64,000 nt of DNA, from NCBI GenBank assembly GCA_009783265.1, contig WRHM01000001.1, forward strand, positions 310,001 through 374,000. Direction: 5' to 3'. Below the pieces are notes generated by a model that was not told the DNA's origin, made no database searches, and saw nothing but the letters and a program-made list of their open reading frames with translations. Position 1 is the first letter of the stretch. The number at the start of each line of letters is the position of its first letter. This document shows, one piece after another, positions 27,701-37,199 of the stretch. The translations under genes were made by a program, and so were the position numbers. The stretch comes from Oscillospiraceae bacterium (GTDB lineage: Bacteria > Bacillota > Clostridia > Oscillospirales > WRJC01).

Positions 27701-29341
27701 TTACGACAAATTAATTATATCTCCGTTTTCGTCAACGTCAATCAATTCAGCGTTCGGGATTTTCGGCAGCCCCGGCATAATCATTATATCGCCGGTCATC
27801 ACGACTATAAATCCCGCGCCGGTCTGAATAACAATATCCTTTACGGTTATATCAAAATCATCAGGCCTGTTTAAAAGTTCGGGATTATCCGATAAAGAAT
27901 ATTGGGTTTTAGCCATGCATATTGGCATGTTTTCATATCCCAGAGCTTTTATGCGCTCCAAAACTTCCTCGGCTTTTTCTGAATAAATAACTTTATTCGC
28001 GCCGTATATATTCTTCGCGATTTTCTTGATTTTTTCTTTTATTGTATCCTCAAGTTCATACGCGAATTTTAAAGTTTTATCTTCGTTATTATTGCATATC
28101 TCCACTATTTTCTCAGCGAGTTCAAGAGAGCCTTTCCCGCCGTCCGCAAAAGCTGTCGAAAACGCAAACGGTATATTATACTGATAACAGAGCGACGAAA
28201 CTATTCCGAGTTCTTCGTCTGTATCGTCTGAAAATCTGTTAATTACAAGAACCAGACTGACGTTAAACTTTTTTAAATTCTCAAAATGCGCGGCTATGTT
28301 CTTGAATCCGTTGACAATATCTTCTCCGCCGTTATGTTTTATCGCCCTGACTGTAGCCACAAGAACAACAGCGTCGGGATTTAATCCGGCTTTGCGGCAT
28401 TTTATGTCAAAAAACTTTTCAGCTCCCAGATCCGACCCGAAGCCTGCCTCTGTCACTGTATAATCCGAAAGTTTTAACGCGGCTTTTGTCGCTCTAACAG
28501 AATTGCACCCGTGCGCTATATTGGCAAACGGCCCCCCGTGAACAATAACAGGCACGCCCTCTAAAGTCTGCGCGAGATTTGGCCGAATAGCTTCTTTTAA
28601 TAATACACACATCGACCCCTCGACTTTTAAATCTCTTGCGAATACCGGTTCGCCGCCAAATTTATAGCCTATAGTTATATTGCCGAGCATTTCTTTGAGT
28701 TCATTAAGATTTCCGGCAAGACAGAATATCGCCATTATTTCGCTTGCCGCGGTTATCCTGAATCCGTCTTTCCGGGGAATATTTTTTTTGCCGCCCAGCC
28801 CTATCATTATATCTTTTAAAGCCCTGTCGTTCATATCCATGCAACGCGAAAAAGTTATTTTCGACGGGTCTATTCCAAGTGAATTTCCTTGAAATATATG
28901 ATTGTCGATAGCCGCGCACAATAAATTATTCGCCGAAGTTATAGCGTGAAAATCCCCCGTGAAATGCAGATTTATATCTTCCATAGGCATAATTTGCGAA
29001 TATCCTCCTCCGGTGGCTCCGCCTTTTATCCCGAAAACCGGTCCCAGAGACGGCTCTCTTAAAGCTATCGCGGTTTTATGCCCGAGCATAGACAAAGCCT
29101 GACCGAGCCCTATTGACATAGTAGTCTTGCCCTCGCCGTATTTAGTCGGGCTCATCGCCGTGACCAAAATCAATTTGCCGTTTGGATTTTCCGAAATTCT
29201 TGAAATGCATTCTTCCGTGATTTTTGCTTTATACTTGCCGTACAAATCAATATCGTTTTCAGGGTCGAGAGAAAGTGACATGGCAATTTCTTTAATTGGC
29301 TTTATCGCCGCGTTTCTTGCAATTTCTATATCGCTGAGCAT
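27701..29341 (-). CDS. fhs: Formate-tetrahydrofolate ligase
   Basis: ATP-dependent activation of formate to 10-formyl-THF, the entry to the methyl branch of the Wood-Ljungdahl pathway and to purine and formyl-Met supply. Family features are the ATP-binding KYGEGKTTMSIGLGQAL near residue 65, EPSLGPVFGIKGGATGGGYSQ, and a normal length of 546 residues. No folD, fchA or metF neighbours are in the window, so acetogenesis is not shown. A family A element of 88 bp separates it from pnp upstream. Confidence 0.97.
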   Translation of the reverse strand: MLSDIEIARNAAIKPIKEIAMSLSLDPENDIDLYGKYKAKITEECISRISENPNGKLILVTAMSPTKYGEGKTTMSIGLGQALSMLGHKTAIALREPSLGPVFGIKGGATGGGYSQIMPMEDINLHFTGDFHAITSANNLLCAAIDNHIFQGNSLGIDPSKITFSRCMDMNDRALKDIMIGLGGKKNIPRKDGFRITAASEIMAIFCLAGNLNELKEMLGNITIGYKFGGEPVFARDLKVEGSMCVLLKEAIRPNLAQTLEGVPVIVHGGPFANIAHGCNSVRATKAALKLSDYTVTEAGFGSDLGAEKFFDIKCRKAGLNPDAVVLVATVRAIKHNGGEDIVNGFKNIAAHFENLKKFNVSLVLVINRFSDDTDEELGIVSSLCYQYNIPFAFSTAFADGGKGSLELAEKIVEICNNNEDKTLKFAYELEDTIKEKIKKIAKNIYGANKVIYSEKAEEVLERIKALGYENMPICMAKTQYSLSDNPELLNRPDDFDITVKDIVIQTGAGFIVVMTGDIMIMPGLPKIPNAELIDVDENGDIINLS

Positions 29342-29402
29342 TTTTTATTCCTCCGAACATCTTGAATTTTTATCAACATTTATTTTTTTGACGTACATAT
29401 TC

Positions 29403-29490
29403 GTAGGGGCGACCCTGTGTGGTCGCCCGTAAATCTGATTTTACGTTGGTGTTTTGATTTATTTGGGCGACCACACAGGGTCGCCCCTAC
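29403..29490. repeat. Palindromic element family A, full-length copy
   Basis: Perfect outer arms GTAGGGGCGACCCTGTGTGG and its complement enclose the core with AAATCTGATTTTACGTTGG. It lies between pnp and fhs. This is the best copy for defining the element (88 bp). Confidence 0.88.
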
Positions 29491-29514
29491 GCAATAATCG
29501 CCCTATATTGATTT

Positions 29515-31671
29515 TTATTTCTGATTTCTCTTGTTATCAGCGTCTTTTTTTGACAAATCTACTTTGCCTTTCGGATTTATTCCCATATACATGACTTCAA
29601 ACTCGTCGCCCATTTTTGCAACTTCCTCAACTTTTTCAACCCGCCTGTTCGCTAATCTTGATATGTGAACCATGCCTTCTCTTCCGGGCAGATATTCCAC
29701 AAAACACCCTACCCCGGCTAATATCCCCGTGACTCTGCCCTTGAATATTTGCCCCGGTTCAGGGTCAAACGCGATCAATTTTATCATTTCGTGGGCTTTA
29801 TAACCCGCTTCTTTATCTATTGCCGCGATAAATATGCTTCCGTCGTCTTGTATATCAATCGAAATAACATTCGGCCCGCCGCAATCGGCAATAATTTTTT
29901 GTATCACTTTGCCTTTCGGCCCTATGACCTCGCTTATTTTATCTACCGCTACTTTCATAGTTATCATCTTTGGGGCATATTCTGAAACATCAGGTCTTGG
30001 TTCGGCTATGCATTTGAGCATAATCTCGTCAAGTATCATGATTCTTCCGGCATTTGTCACTTCAAACGCTTTTTTTATTATTTCAGGAGTCAGCCCGTCG
30101 ATTTTCAAGTCCATCTGAATAGACGTTATGCCGTCGTGCGTCCCAGCGACTTTAAAATCCATATCCCCGAAAAAATCTTCGAGTCCCTGAATATCTATCA
30201 TTGTCATCCATCTGTCGCCCTCTGTGATAAGCCCGCAGGATATTCCCGCGACAGGACGTTTTATCGGCACGCCCGCGTCCATTAAAGCAAGCGTTGACCC
30301 GCAGACCGAACCCTGCGAAGTCGAGCCGTTTGAAGAAATAACTTCAGATACTGTCCTTATCGCATACGGAAATTCTTCGACTGACGGCAAAACCGGTATA
30401 AGCGAGCGTTCAGCCAACGCGCCGTGCCCGATTTCGCGCCTGCCCGCGCCTCTCGACGCTTTTGCCTCCCCGACAGAGTACGCGGGGAAATTATAGTGAT
30501 GCATATATCTTTTCGCTTCTTCTTCGTCGATTCCGTCGAGTTTCTGCTGGTTGCTTATTGACGCGAGAGTTGCTGTAGTTAAAACCTGCGTCTGCCCTCG
30601 TGTGAACATTCCGGAGCCGTGAACTCTCGGCAGTATGCCGACTTCGGCCGATAACGGCCTAATCTCGTCCATTCTCCTGCCGTCAACTCTTTTTTGCTCG
30701 TCCAGAAGCCAGCGTCTAACCGTTTCTTTCTGGAGTTTATACATGCACTCTTTTATCATTGGCTCGTTATCTTTTATATAATTTTCTGAAACTTCGATAT
30801 ATTCTGTTTTTAAATACTCGAAAACTTTGGAATAAACCTCAGACAACCGTTCTTCCCTCACGGTTTTATCGTCCGTATCGAGCGCAAACTTTATGTCGTT
30901 TTGCGCAAAGGCTTTTATTTTATCATATAAATCATGATCGACTTCGGCTGATTCATACTCGAATTTTTCTTTGCCTATTTCTGATTTTATATTATTTATA
31001 AAATCAATCAGCGGCTTGATTTCATCATGCGCTTTTATTATAGCATCATACATAATATCATCTTTGACTTCGTTTGCGCCGGCTTCGATCATTACGACTT
31101 TTTCTCTTGACGCGGCCACAGTCAGTTCAAGATCGCTGTTTTCTCTTTGAGCCGCCGTGGGGTTTATTATTATTTCGCCGTTGCACAATCCGACGAAAAC
31201 CCCGCCGATAGGCCCGTCCCACGGAATATCCGATATAGACAGGGCAATCGACGCGCCTATCATAGCCGCGATTTCAGGCGAATTATCCTGATCTACAGAT
31301 AAAACCAGAAGAGATAAAACAATATCGTTTCTCAAATCTTTGGGAAATAACGGACGTATCGGCCTGTCAATAACCCTCGAAGTTAAAACTGCCTTTTCAG
31401 TAGGTCTGCCTTCGCGTTTCATAAACGAGCCGGGGATTTTTCCCACGGCATAAAGCCTTTCTTCGTAATCAACCGCGAGCGGCATGTAATCTATTCCGTC
31501 CCTTGGTTTTTCAGAGGCTGTAGCAGTAGCTAAAATCGCCGTGTCGCCGTATCTTACAAGAGCAGTCCCGTTTGCTAACTGAGCCATTTTACCGGTTTCG
31601 ATTATTAATTTTCTGCCCGCTAAATCATATTCGAAAATTTTGTGGTTTTTGAATTCAAATTGATTTGCCAT
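29515..31671 (-). CDS. pnp: Polyribonucleotide nucleotidyltransferase (PNPase)
   Basis: Phosphorolytic 3'-5' exoribonuclease of the mRNA decay machinery. Two RNase PH-like domains are visible (about 1-230 and 330-545; GRPTEKAVLTSR and the active SQGSVCGSTLALMDAGVP), then a KH domain (about 550-615, KVIGPKGKVIQKI) and a C-terminal S1 domain (FKGRVTGILAGVGCFVEY). The 718-residue length is normal. It follows rpsO, the classic rpsO-pnp order, with a family A hairpin between them. Confidence 0.97.
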   Translation of the reverse strand: MANQFEFKNHKIFEYDLAGRKLIIETGKMAQLANGTALVRYGDTAILATATASEKPRDGIDYMPLAVDYEERLYAVGKIPGSFMKREGRPTEKAVLTSRVIDRPIRPLFPKDLRNDIVLSLLVLSVDQDNSPEIAAMIGASIALSISDIPWDGPIGGVFVGLCNGEIIINPTAAQRENSDLELTVAASREKVVMIEAGANEVKDDIMYDAIIKAHDEIKPLIDFINNIKSEIGKEKFEYESAEVDHDLYDKIKAFAQNDIKFALDTDDKTVREERLSEVYSKVFEYLKTEYIEVSENYIKDNEPMIKECMYKLQKETVRRWLLDEQKRVDGRRMDEIRPLSAEVGILPRVHGSGMFTRGQTQVLTTATLASISNQQKLDGIDEEEAKRYMHHYNFPAYSVGEAKASRGAGRREIGHGALAERSLIPVLPSVEEFPYAIRTVSEVISSNGSTSQGSVCGSTLALMDAGVPIKRPVAGISCGLITEGDRWMTMIDIQGLEDFFGDMDFKVAGTHDGITSIQMDLKIDGLTPEIIKKAFEVTNAGRIMILDEIMLKCIAEPRPDVSEYAPKMITMKVAVDKISEVIGPKGKVIQKIIADCGGPNVISIDIQDDGSIFIAAIDKEAGYKAHEMIKLIAFDPEPGQIFKGRVTGILAGVGCFVEYLPGREGMVHISRLANRRVEKVEEVAKMGDEFEVMYMGINPKGKVDLSKKDADNKRNQK

Positions 31672-31711
31672 TATAATTATTACTCCTAAACTTCTTTTAA
31701 ATTAATTTTTC

Positions 31712-31736
31712 GGGCGACCGCAAGGGCCGCCCCTAC
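31712..31736. repeat. Family A short copy between rpsO and pnp
   Basis: GGGCGACCGCAAGGGCCGCCC and CTAC in the spacer of the rpsO-pnp operon, a place where a hairpin would protect or process the mRNA. Confidence 0.75.
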
Positions 31737-31744
31737 ACAACAAA

Positions 31745-32011
31745 TTATTTTCTTATGCCTAATTTTTTGATTATTTCCCTGTATCTGTTTACATCTTTTT
31801 TAGTCAAATAATTCAGGAGATTTCTTCTGTGTCCTACCATTTTGAGAAGTCCCCTTCTTGAGTGATGATCGTTTTTGTTTTTCTTGAGATGTTCTGTTAA
31901 TTGATTAATCCTTGCGGTTAAAATCGCGATTTGGACTTCAGGGGAACCTGTGTCGGTTTCGTGCAGTTTGTTATCTGTGATAACCTGTTGTTTTTCTTCT
32001 TTGAGCAACAT
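31745..32011 (-). CDS. rpsO: 30S ribosomal protein S15
   Basis: Primary-binding protein of the 30S platform. The 88-residue sequence has the usual features: [24 protein letters not shown] and [21 protein letters not shown]. It begins the rpsO-pnp unit behind a consensus promoter and a leader of about 150 nt carrying a strong hairpin. Its own mRNA leader is a likely autoregulation target. Confidence 0.98.
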   Translation of the reverse strand: MLLKEEKQQVITDNKLHETDTGSPEVQIAILTARINQLTEHLKKNKNDHHSRRGLLKMVGHRRNLLNYLTKKDVNRYREIIKKLGIRK

Positions 32012-32062
32012 AAAATTTTTTCACCTTTCTTAAAATAAAAAATAAAATAATTAATATTTCCT

Positions 32063-32112
32063 CGAAACATAGTTTGCGGCGGGTGAATCCTTTGTCCGTA
32101 AACTGCGTTTCG
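32063..32112 (-). promoter_or_regulatory. rpsO leader hairpin, candidate S15 autoregulatory structure
   Basis: CGAAAC (32063-32068) pairs with GTTTCG (32107-32112), then a 2x2 internal loop, then AGTTTGCGG (32071-32079) with CCGTAAACT (32096-32104), closing a 16-nt loop. This gives 15 pairs (one G-U). S15 represses its own mRNA through leader structures in several bacteria; the shape fits, the sequence was not matched to a known class. Confidence 0.6.
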
Positions 32113-32170
32113 GGATAAAGCAATAAAATAAAATATATAAAAATATACTAAATTTTATTGCAGACGTAAT

Positions 32171-32199
32171 ATTATATCACATATTTTCGTTTTTGTAAA
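32171..32199 (-). promoter_or_regulatory. Promoter of rpsO-pnp
   Basis: On the minus strand: TTTACA (32199-32194), 17-bp spacer, TATAAT (32176-32171) with an extended -10 TGA. The start is expected near 32164. Confidence 0.8.
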
Positions 32200-32231
32200 C
32201 AATAAATATTAAATTTTTTAAGAATATCCGC

Positions 32232-32276
32232 ACAAAATAAAAAATCAGATAACACCGTTTGGGTTTTATCTGATTT
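32232..32276 (-). terminator. Terminator after 5S rRNA
   Basis: AAATCAGATAA and TTATCTGATTT form an 11-bp stem with a 13-nt loop, followed on the minus strand by a T-rich tail (TTTATTTTG). Confidence 0.85.
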
Positions 32277-32306
32277 ACATACAGCCCTATTGGGTTGTAC
32301 TAAAGT

Positions 32307-32422
<116 letters not shown>

Positions 32423-32451
32423 TATGTTTATCTTTTCTGACAACAAAAGAT

Positions 32452-32480
32452 ATTATACCAGAATATAATTTATTTGTCAA
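32452..32480 (-). promoter_or_regulatory. Promoter of the solitary 5S rRNA gene
   Basis: On the minus strand: TTGACA (32480-32475), a 17-bp spacer and TATAAT (32457-32452) with an extended -10 TGG. About 22 nt of leader before the mature 5S end. Confidence 0.85.
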
Positions 32481-32547
32481 TAGCTTTTTTATATTTTTTT
32501 TATTTTTTTTTGAAAATTGTTATTTTTGCCGTATCAGTCCGGCTTTA

Positions 32548-32576
32548 TTGACAAATTTATGTGCATATATTATAAT
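32548..32576 (+). promoter_or_regulatory. Consensus promoter of the small membrane protein gene
   Basis: TTGACA at 32548-32553, 17-bp spacer, TATAAT at 32571-32576. It is divergent from the 5S promoter. Confidence 0.8.
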
Positions 32577-32644
32577 ATTTTATACTACTATTAAAATATT
32601 ATGCACAGCCAGGGGGGAATATAATATTTAATTTTAAATTTAAC

Positions 32645-33097
32645 ATGACAATAATCAGAATTTGTTTGCTTTTAATAATTATAATTTTTTTTCTGCCGTT
32701 TTTTTCCGTTTCATGTAATTCGCAGGATAAAGGCGTGAATTTCAGCGCGTTTGAGATTTCAACTGCCAAAAATATAAACGGGAATTTATACAACGGGAAT
32801 TTTTCGGGATTTATATTAATTATACCGCCGGTTATTTTATTTATATTATCTTTTTTGATTTATAAAATAAAAAATATATTAATTTATAATATATGCAAAA
32901 ATATATTTTTTATATTGCCTTTATTTGATATATTCGCTGTTTTTATCATAAAATATGCGTTTAATATAGCAGTGCTAAATAAACTCGGTGAAATCCCCGC
33001 TTTGATTAATATAAAATACGGATTTATTTTTTATATAATATTTAATTTTTTGATTTTTATATTTGCTGTAATGAATTATTTTATAAAACGCGAATAG
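32645..33097 (+). CDS. Hypothetical membrane protein
   Basis: Not recognised. A 150-residue protein with four hydrophobic segments (about 4-22, 54-71, 78-105, 125-145). The opening has a lipobox-like FSVSCNSQ near residue 23, and short charged loops follow. Codons are extremely AT-rich. It has a perfect sigma-A promoter. The stop codon TAG is part of the family A hairpin at 33095-33121. Function unknown. Confidence 0.65.
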   Translation: MTIIRICLLLIIIIFFLPFFSVSCNSQDKGVNFSAFEISTAKNINGNLYNGNFSGFILIIPPVILFILSFLIYKIKNILIYNICKNIFFILPLFDIFAVFIIKYAFNIAVLNKLGEIPALINIKYGFIFYIIFNFLIFIFAVMNYFIKRE

Positions 33098-33121
33098 GAG
33101 CGACCCCAAAGGTCGCCCCTG
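33095..33121. repeat. Family A short copy at a gene end
   Basis: TAGGAGCGACC-(CCAAA)-GGTCGCCCCTG. It supplies the stop codon of the upstream membrane protein and lies at the convergent end with metG. Confidence 0.8.
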
Positions 33122-33132
33122 CAAATAATTTA

Positions 33133-34713
33133 TTATTCTTTTTCTATTTCAGCCATGATTTTTTTCTCGTCGAGACGCATAAATATCGGCTCGGCTTTAT
33201 TTAATTTAATCCCCGGCTTTAATCCGCCAAATTCAAACACAGTCTCATAATCCGTAATATCAGTATTGATCTGCGCGAAAATTTTCGCAGACGTTTCCGG
33301 GATTATCGGGCTTAATAAAATCCCCGCGATTCTGATACTCTCCAGAAGATTATATAAAACCGTTCCCAGACGGTCTTTTTTTGTCTCGTCTTTAGCCAAA
33401 ACCCACGGCTCAGTCTCGTCGATATATTTGTTTGTCCTGTATAAAATTGCGTTTATCGTTTCTATTGCCTCCGAGATTTTATATTCATTCATCAATACGG
33501 CGTATTCGCCGACTTTGCTTATCACGACTTCTTTTAAATCTCTGTCTAAATCTTCTTCCAAATTAGATTGCGGTATAATGCCGTCAAAATATTTCTCGGT
33601 CATCACGACCGTCCTGTTGACGAGATTGCTCAGGGTGTTGACTAAATCAGCGTTATATTTTCTTATGAAATTCACATAAGTAAAAGAAGTGTCGCGGTCA
33701 AACGGCATTTCGCCCAGCAAATAATATCTTACCGCATCGGCTCCGAATTTTTCTATAAGCTCGTCTGAATAAACCACGTTGCCTTTTGATTTGCTCATTT
33801 TTTCGTCGCCGAACAAAAGCCACGGATGACCTAAAATCTGTTTTGGCTGCTCAAGGCCGAGCCCCATAAGTATAACGGGCCAGTAAATCGAGTGAAAGCG
33901 CATAATATCTTTGCCGATCACATGCAGGTCGCAGGGCCAGTATTTATTAAATAATTCAGGCTGCTCTTTATTTTCAGGGTTATAACCAAGAGTCGTGATA
34001 TAATTAGAGAGAGCGTCTATCCAGACATACACCACATGGCCGGGGTCAAACTCGACCTGAACTCCCCATTTTACAGTGGAGCGCGAGACGCATAAATCCT
34101 GCAATCCCGGCTTGATAAAATTATTCATGATTTCGCGCTTTCTTTGAACTGGCACAAGAAAATCAGGATTATTTTCGATATGCTGTTCAAGTTTTTCCTG
34201 ATATTTCGAAAGCTTTAAAAAATACGCTTCTTCTTTTTCCTCGCGCAGTTTCCCGCCGCAGTCGGGGCAAACTCCTCCCGCGTCTTTTACTTGTGTGGGC
34301 GTAAAAAAAGACTCGCACGGGACGCAATATAACCCTTCGTAATAACTCTTGTAAATATCGCCGTTTTCATAAAGCTTAGTAAATATTTTTTTTATCGCTT
34401 CTTCATGATAACCATCAGTAGTCCTGATAAATTTATCAAAACTTATATTAAGCCGCCTGTATGTATCGCAGATCATACCCGTGATTTTATCCACATATTC
34501 TTTCGGCGTAATATTTGCTTCTCTGGCGTTTCCCTCGACTTTTTGTCCGTGTTCGTCCGTTCCTGTCGAAAAAAACACGTCGCAGCCGCTCATTCTCTTG
34601 AATCTTGCTATCGCGTCAGCATAAACAAGATCGTAATCGTTGCCGATATGCGGCTGTTTCGACGAATATGCTATCGCCGTCGCTATATAAAATTTTTTAT
34701 TATTTTTATTCAT
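33133..34713 (-). CDS. metG: Methionyl-tRNA synthetase
   Basis: Charges tRNA-Met. Class I signatures are HIGN near residue 21 and KMSKS (EKMSKSKGNVV) near 300. The knuckle region has two zinc pairs, CVPC and CPDCG. At 526 residues it ends after the anticodon-binding helices and lacks the C-terminal EMAP/Trbp111-like domain seen in many bacterial enzymes. The gene stands alone behind a family B element. Confidence 0.96.
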   Translation of the reverse strand: MNKNNKKFYIATAIAYSSKQPHIGNDYDLVYADAIARFKRMSGCDVFFSTGTDEHGQKVEGNAREANITPKEYVDKITGMICDTYRRLNISFDKFIRTTDGYHEEAIKKIFTKLYENGDIYKSYYEGLYCVPCESFFTPTQVKDAGGVCPDCGGKLREEKEEAYFLKLSKYQEKLEQHIENNPDFLVPVQRKREIMNNFIKPGLQDLCVSRSTVKWGVQVEFDPGHVVYVWIDALSNYITTLGYNPENKEQPELFNKYWPCDLHVIGKDIMRFHSIYWPVILMGLGLEQPKQILGHPWLLFGDEKMSKSKGNVVYSDELIEKFGADAVRYYLLGEMPFDRDTSFTYVNFIRKYNADLVNTLSNLVNRTVVMTEKYFDGIIPQSNLEEDLDRDLKEVVISKVGEYAVLMNEYKISEAIETINAILYRTNKYIDETEPWVLAKDETKKDRLGTVLYNLLESIRIAGILLSPIIPETSAKIFAQINTDITDYETVFEFGGLKPGIKLNKAEPIFMRLDEKKIMAEIEKE

Positions 34714-34756
34714 GATTATTTTTTCTCCTAAATTAAAAATTTACGCTTGTGATAAC

Positions 34757-34879
34757 AAAACACCCGCCCGTTGCGACGGGCACCCTCTTTAAATTTAAAG
34801 AGGGTAAGGATAGAAACGAATTAATCCCCGACCCTCTTTCGCAAAAGAGGGTGGCACGCGTAGCGTGACGGGTGTTTTC
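34757..34879. repeat. Palindromic element family B copy upstream of metG
   Basis: Arms AAAACACCCGCCCG... and ...GTGACGGGTGTTTT enclose two inner hairpins (CCCTCTTT/AAAGAGGG). About 120 bp. It fills the metG leader on the minus strand. Confidence 0.8.
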
Positions 34880-34945
34880 CCACATAATCATCGGCAAATT
34901 ATTATTATATTTTTTTCGTATAATATATTGCACTCAATCACCCCC

Positions 34946-35878
34946 TTAACTTTTTTGTTTCTTGCGTATTTTCGTGATTTTTCTTAGCCTGTCTAAATTT
35001 CCGTCTATTCTTATTTTGACTTTTTTCTTGTTAATTTTGTTATTTGTTTTAACTACTTTGTCAATATAATCCCCCGCAGGGGTCAAAAATTCGTCGCCGC
35101 CTTTTTCAGTCAGCACAAACGATAAAAACGACGCGTAAGACAGCATGATATACGGCAGCGTAAAAAATATATATAAAAACCCCGCAAAATAATGCGAAAT
35201 TATAATCCATATCGAAAAACTTAAAATCAGTTTCAGCGATTCAAATTTTCTTTTTTCCATCATTTTCGCGCTTTTTTTAACTATATCTTTTACAGTCAGG
35301 CACGGATTTTTCACAAATATAAAAACAGCCGCGAAATATCGCATGAACAATATAACGCATATAAATAAAACTGTCAAATAAACTACGCATATACAGACCA
35401 TTGTTATATCTATTTCTATTGACGCTCCGGCAGGAAATATAAGTTCGACTGATTCTATAATCAACGGAAATAATATCTCAAAAAGCATGAAAGGCAAAAT
35501 AAAAACAATAAATCTCGCCGCCATTGCCGTGATCAGCCTATAGCAGTCAAGTAAATTTGCTCCGGATGAAAAATAGTGAAACATCCCCTCGATTGATATG
35601 TTTTCCCCTTCGAAAAGCTTTACATTCACGTAAATAATACCGATATACAACGGCAGGGTCACAAAAATCGCAAGCAAATCAAAAAGCATATTTAAAGGCA
35701 TCGAATAAAAACTATACTCAAGTTCCAGTAATCTAATAATATTTATTTTAATCGCGTTTATCCCGAAAGTAAGCAGAGTGATCAGCCCAGTCATGAATAT
35801 TTGTTTAAAATAATTATATCTGAGCAAAGATTTTGCTTCGCTCTTGAAATATTTTCTTCTTTCCCCGCTAATAGACAT
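34946..35878 (-). CDS. DUF975-like multi-pass membrane protein
   Basis: About 310 residues with six hydrophobic stretches and a cytoplasmic, strongly basic C-terminus (NNKINKKKVKIRIDGNLDR). The early ERRKYFKSEAKSLLRYNYFK segment resembles the start of DUF975 proteins common in Clostridia. The start is the ATG 35878, 10 nt after GGGGAG (35894-35889); a longer frame by nine residues has no such site. Function unknown. Confidence 0.6.
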   Translation of the reverse strand: MSISGERRKYFKSEAKSLLRYNYFKQIFMTGLITLLTFGINAIKINIIRLLELEYSFYSMPLNMLFDLLAIFVTLPLYIGIIYVNVKLFEGENISIEGMFHYFSSGANLLDCYRLITAMAARFIVFILPFMLFEILFPLIIESVELIFPAGASIEIDITMVCICVVYLTVLFICVILFMRYFAAVFIFVKNPCLTVKDIVKKSAKMMEKRKFESLKLILSFSIWIIISHYFAGFLYIFFTLPYIMLSYASFLSFVLTEKGGDEFLTPAGDYIDKVVKTNNKINKKKVKIRIDGNLDRLRKITKIRKKQKS

Positions 35879-35979
35879 TTTCCGCAATCTCCCCAAAAAC
35901 AACAAATCTATCTAAATCTATCTCTTGTTTATTTTTGACTTGATTGTAATTTTTATGCAGGGTTTTTATAATATAATTA

Positions 35980-37116
35980 TTATATCTTTTCGCCGTTTAC
36001 GTAAACTTCTTTTATTGCGTTATTTTTATCCAAAACTATAAAATCAGCGTCTTTGCCAGTTTCAATCGAGCCTTTTTTGTTATAAATCCCTACGCACTCG
36101 GCGGGATTTTTCGTTATTGTCAGCAAAGCGTCTTTTAAGCTTTTCCCCGTAAATTTCATAAAATTAATCAGTTCTTTGTATAAATTCGTCGTGCTTCCCG
36201 CGATTGTCTCAGTGCCGTCGGGATTTTTTATATACGCCTTGCCATTTTCGACTATAACCCCTCTTGTCGCTCCAAGATTATATTCGCCCTCGGCAAGACC
36301 TGCGGCAGCCATTGAATCGCTGACTAATATTATTTTTTCGCAGCCTTTTGCTTTATAAACCAAATTTACGACTTCGGGACACAAGTGAATCCCGTCGCAG
36401 ATTACTTCGACATAAGTTTTCCCAACCAGAGCATTTCCGGCAACCCCGGCGTTTCTGTGATGTATCGGCGACATTGCGTTAAATAAATGCGTAAACGAGT
36501 TTGCTCCGAGCTCCACCGCTTTTTTTATCACTTCGCCGCTTGCCTCAGTATGGCCCATAGATACTGTCGCGCCTTTTTTAATTGCCGTTTCTATAAATTC
36601 ATACGCCCCGTCAAGCTCGGGAGCGATAGTTATATGCAGTTTAAGCCCGCAGTCTATAACTGCCGAGATTATATCGTCAAGTTCTGATAAATCAGGATTT
36701 TTTATAAGTTTTAAATTATGCGCGCCGGCTTTGTTTTTATTTATATACGGCCCCTCTAAGTGTATCCCCTCAAAATTTATTTTTGATTTATTTTTGGCTT
36801 TTTTTACTTGCTCTATCATTTTCATGATTACTTCATGTTTTGCCGACGAAGTTGACGGAAAAACAGTAGTTACGCCGTTTTTCGCGTAATATCCGCTCAT
36901 CTCGATAAGCTTATCGCAATCTGAGCTTATCATGTCAACGCCGGCTGCCCCGTGCGTATGAATATCGATAAATCCGGGAACAATCCGGGTTTCAGATTTA
37001 CCATCCCCGCTTCCGGTGTATAATATCTCGGCGAATTTGCCGTTTTCGACTTCAAGATCCGCCCTGATAAAACATTTCCTGAAAGAATTATATATTTCCG
37101 CGTTTTTTATTCTCAT
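35980..37116 (-). CDS. nagA: N-acetylglucosamine-6-phosphate deacetylase
   Basis: Removes acetate from GlcNAc-6-P in amino sugar use and wall recycling. The amidohydrolase metal motif is GFIDIHTHGAAG; further sites are LEGPYI, GHTEAS, HLFNAMSPIHHRN and the catalytic Asp in LVSDSMAAAG. Length 378 residues is normal. No nagB or PTS genes are adjacent. It follows clpX on the same strand after a small GGGCGGC hairpin. Confidence 0.96.
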   Translation of the reverse strand: MRIKNAEIYNSFRKCFIRADLEVENGKFAEILYTGSGDGKSETRIVPGFIDIHTHGAAGVDMISSDCDKLIEMSGYYAKNGVTTVFPSTSSAKHEVIMKMIEQVKKAKNKSKINFEGIHLEGPYINKNKAGAHNLKLIKNPDLSELDDIISAVIDCGLKLHITIAPELDGAYEFIETAIKKGATVSMGHTEASGEVIKKAVELGANSFTHLFNAMSPIHHRNAGVAGNALVGKTYVEVICDGIHLCPEVVNLVYKAKGCEKIILVSDSMAAAGLAEGEYNLGATRGVIVENGKAYIKNPDGTETIAGSTTNLYKELINFMKFTGKSLKDALLTITKNPAECVGIYNKKGSIETGKDADFIVLDKNNAIKEVYVNGEKI

Positions 37117-37161
37117 ATTTTATCACTTTCTTATTATTTATTTTCTTTATTAAATCTTAAC

Positions 37162-37180
37162 GGGCGGCAGATTGCCGCCC
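37162..37180. repeat. GGGCGGCAG/GCCGCCC hairpin between clpX and nagA
   Basis: A perfect stem with a short loop, the same sequence type as the gltA terminator. No strong T tract, so a processing hairpin or a short family A relative. Confidence 0.6.
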
Positions 37181-37199
37181 TCAAATTAATCTTAAAATT

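Noticed and set aside
32599..32793. Minus-strand frame opposite the small membrane protein
   Set aside because: No ribosome-binding site and overlap with a consensus promoter-driven plus-strand gene.
34840..34870. A GGGTGGCACGCG stretch resembling the T-box antiterminator near metG
   Set aside because: It is on the plus strand while metG is on the minus strand, and the same words occur in other family B elements (50.4 kb), so it belongs to the repeat.
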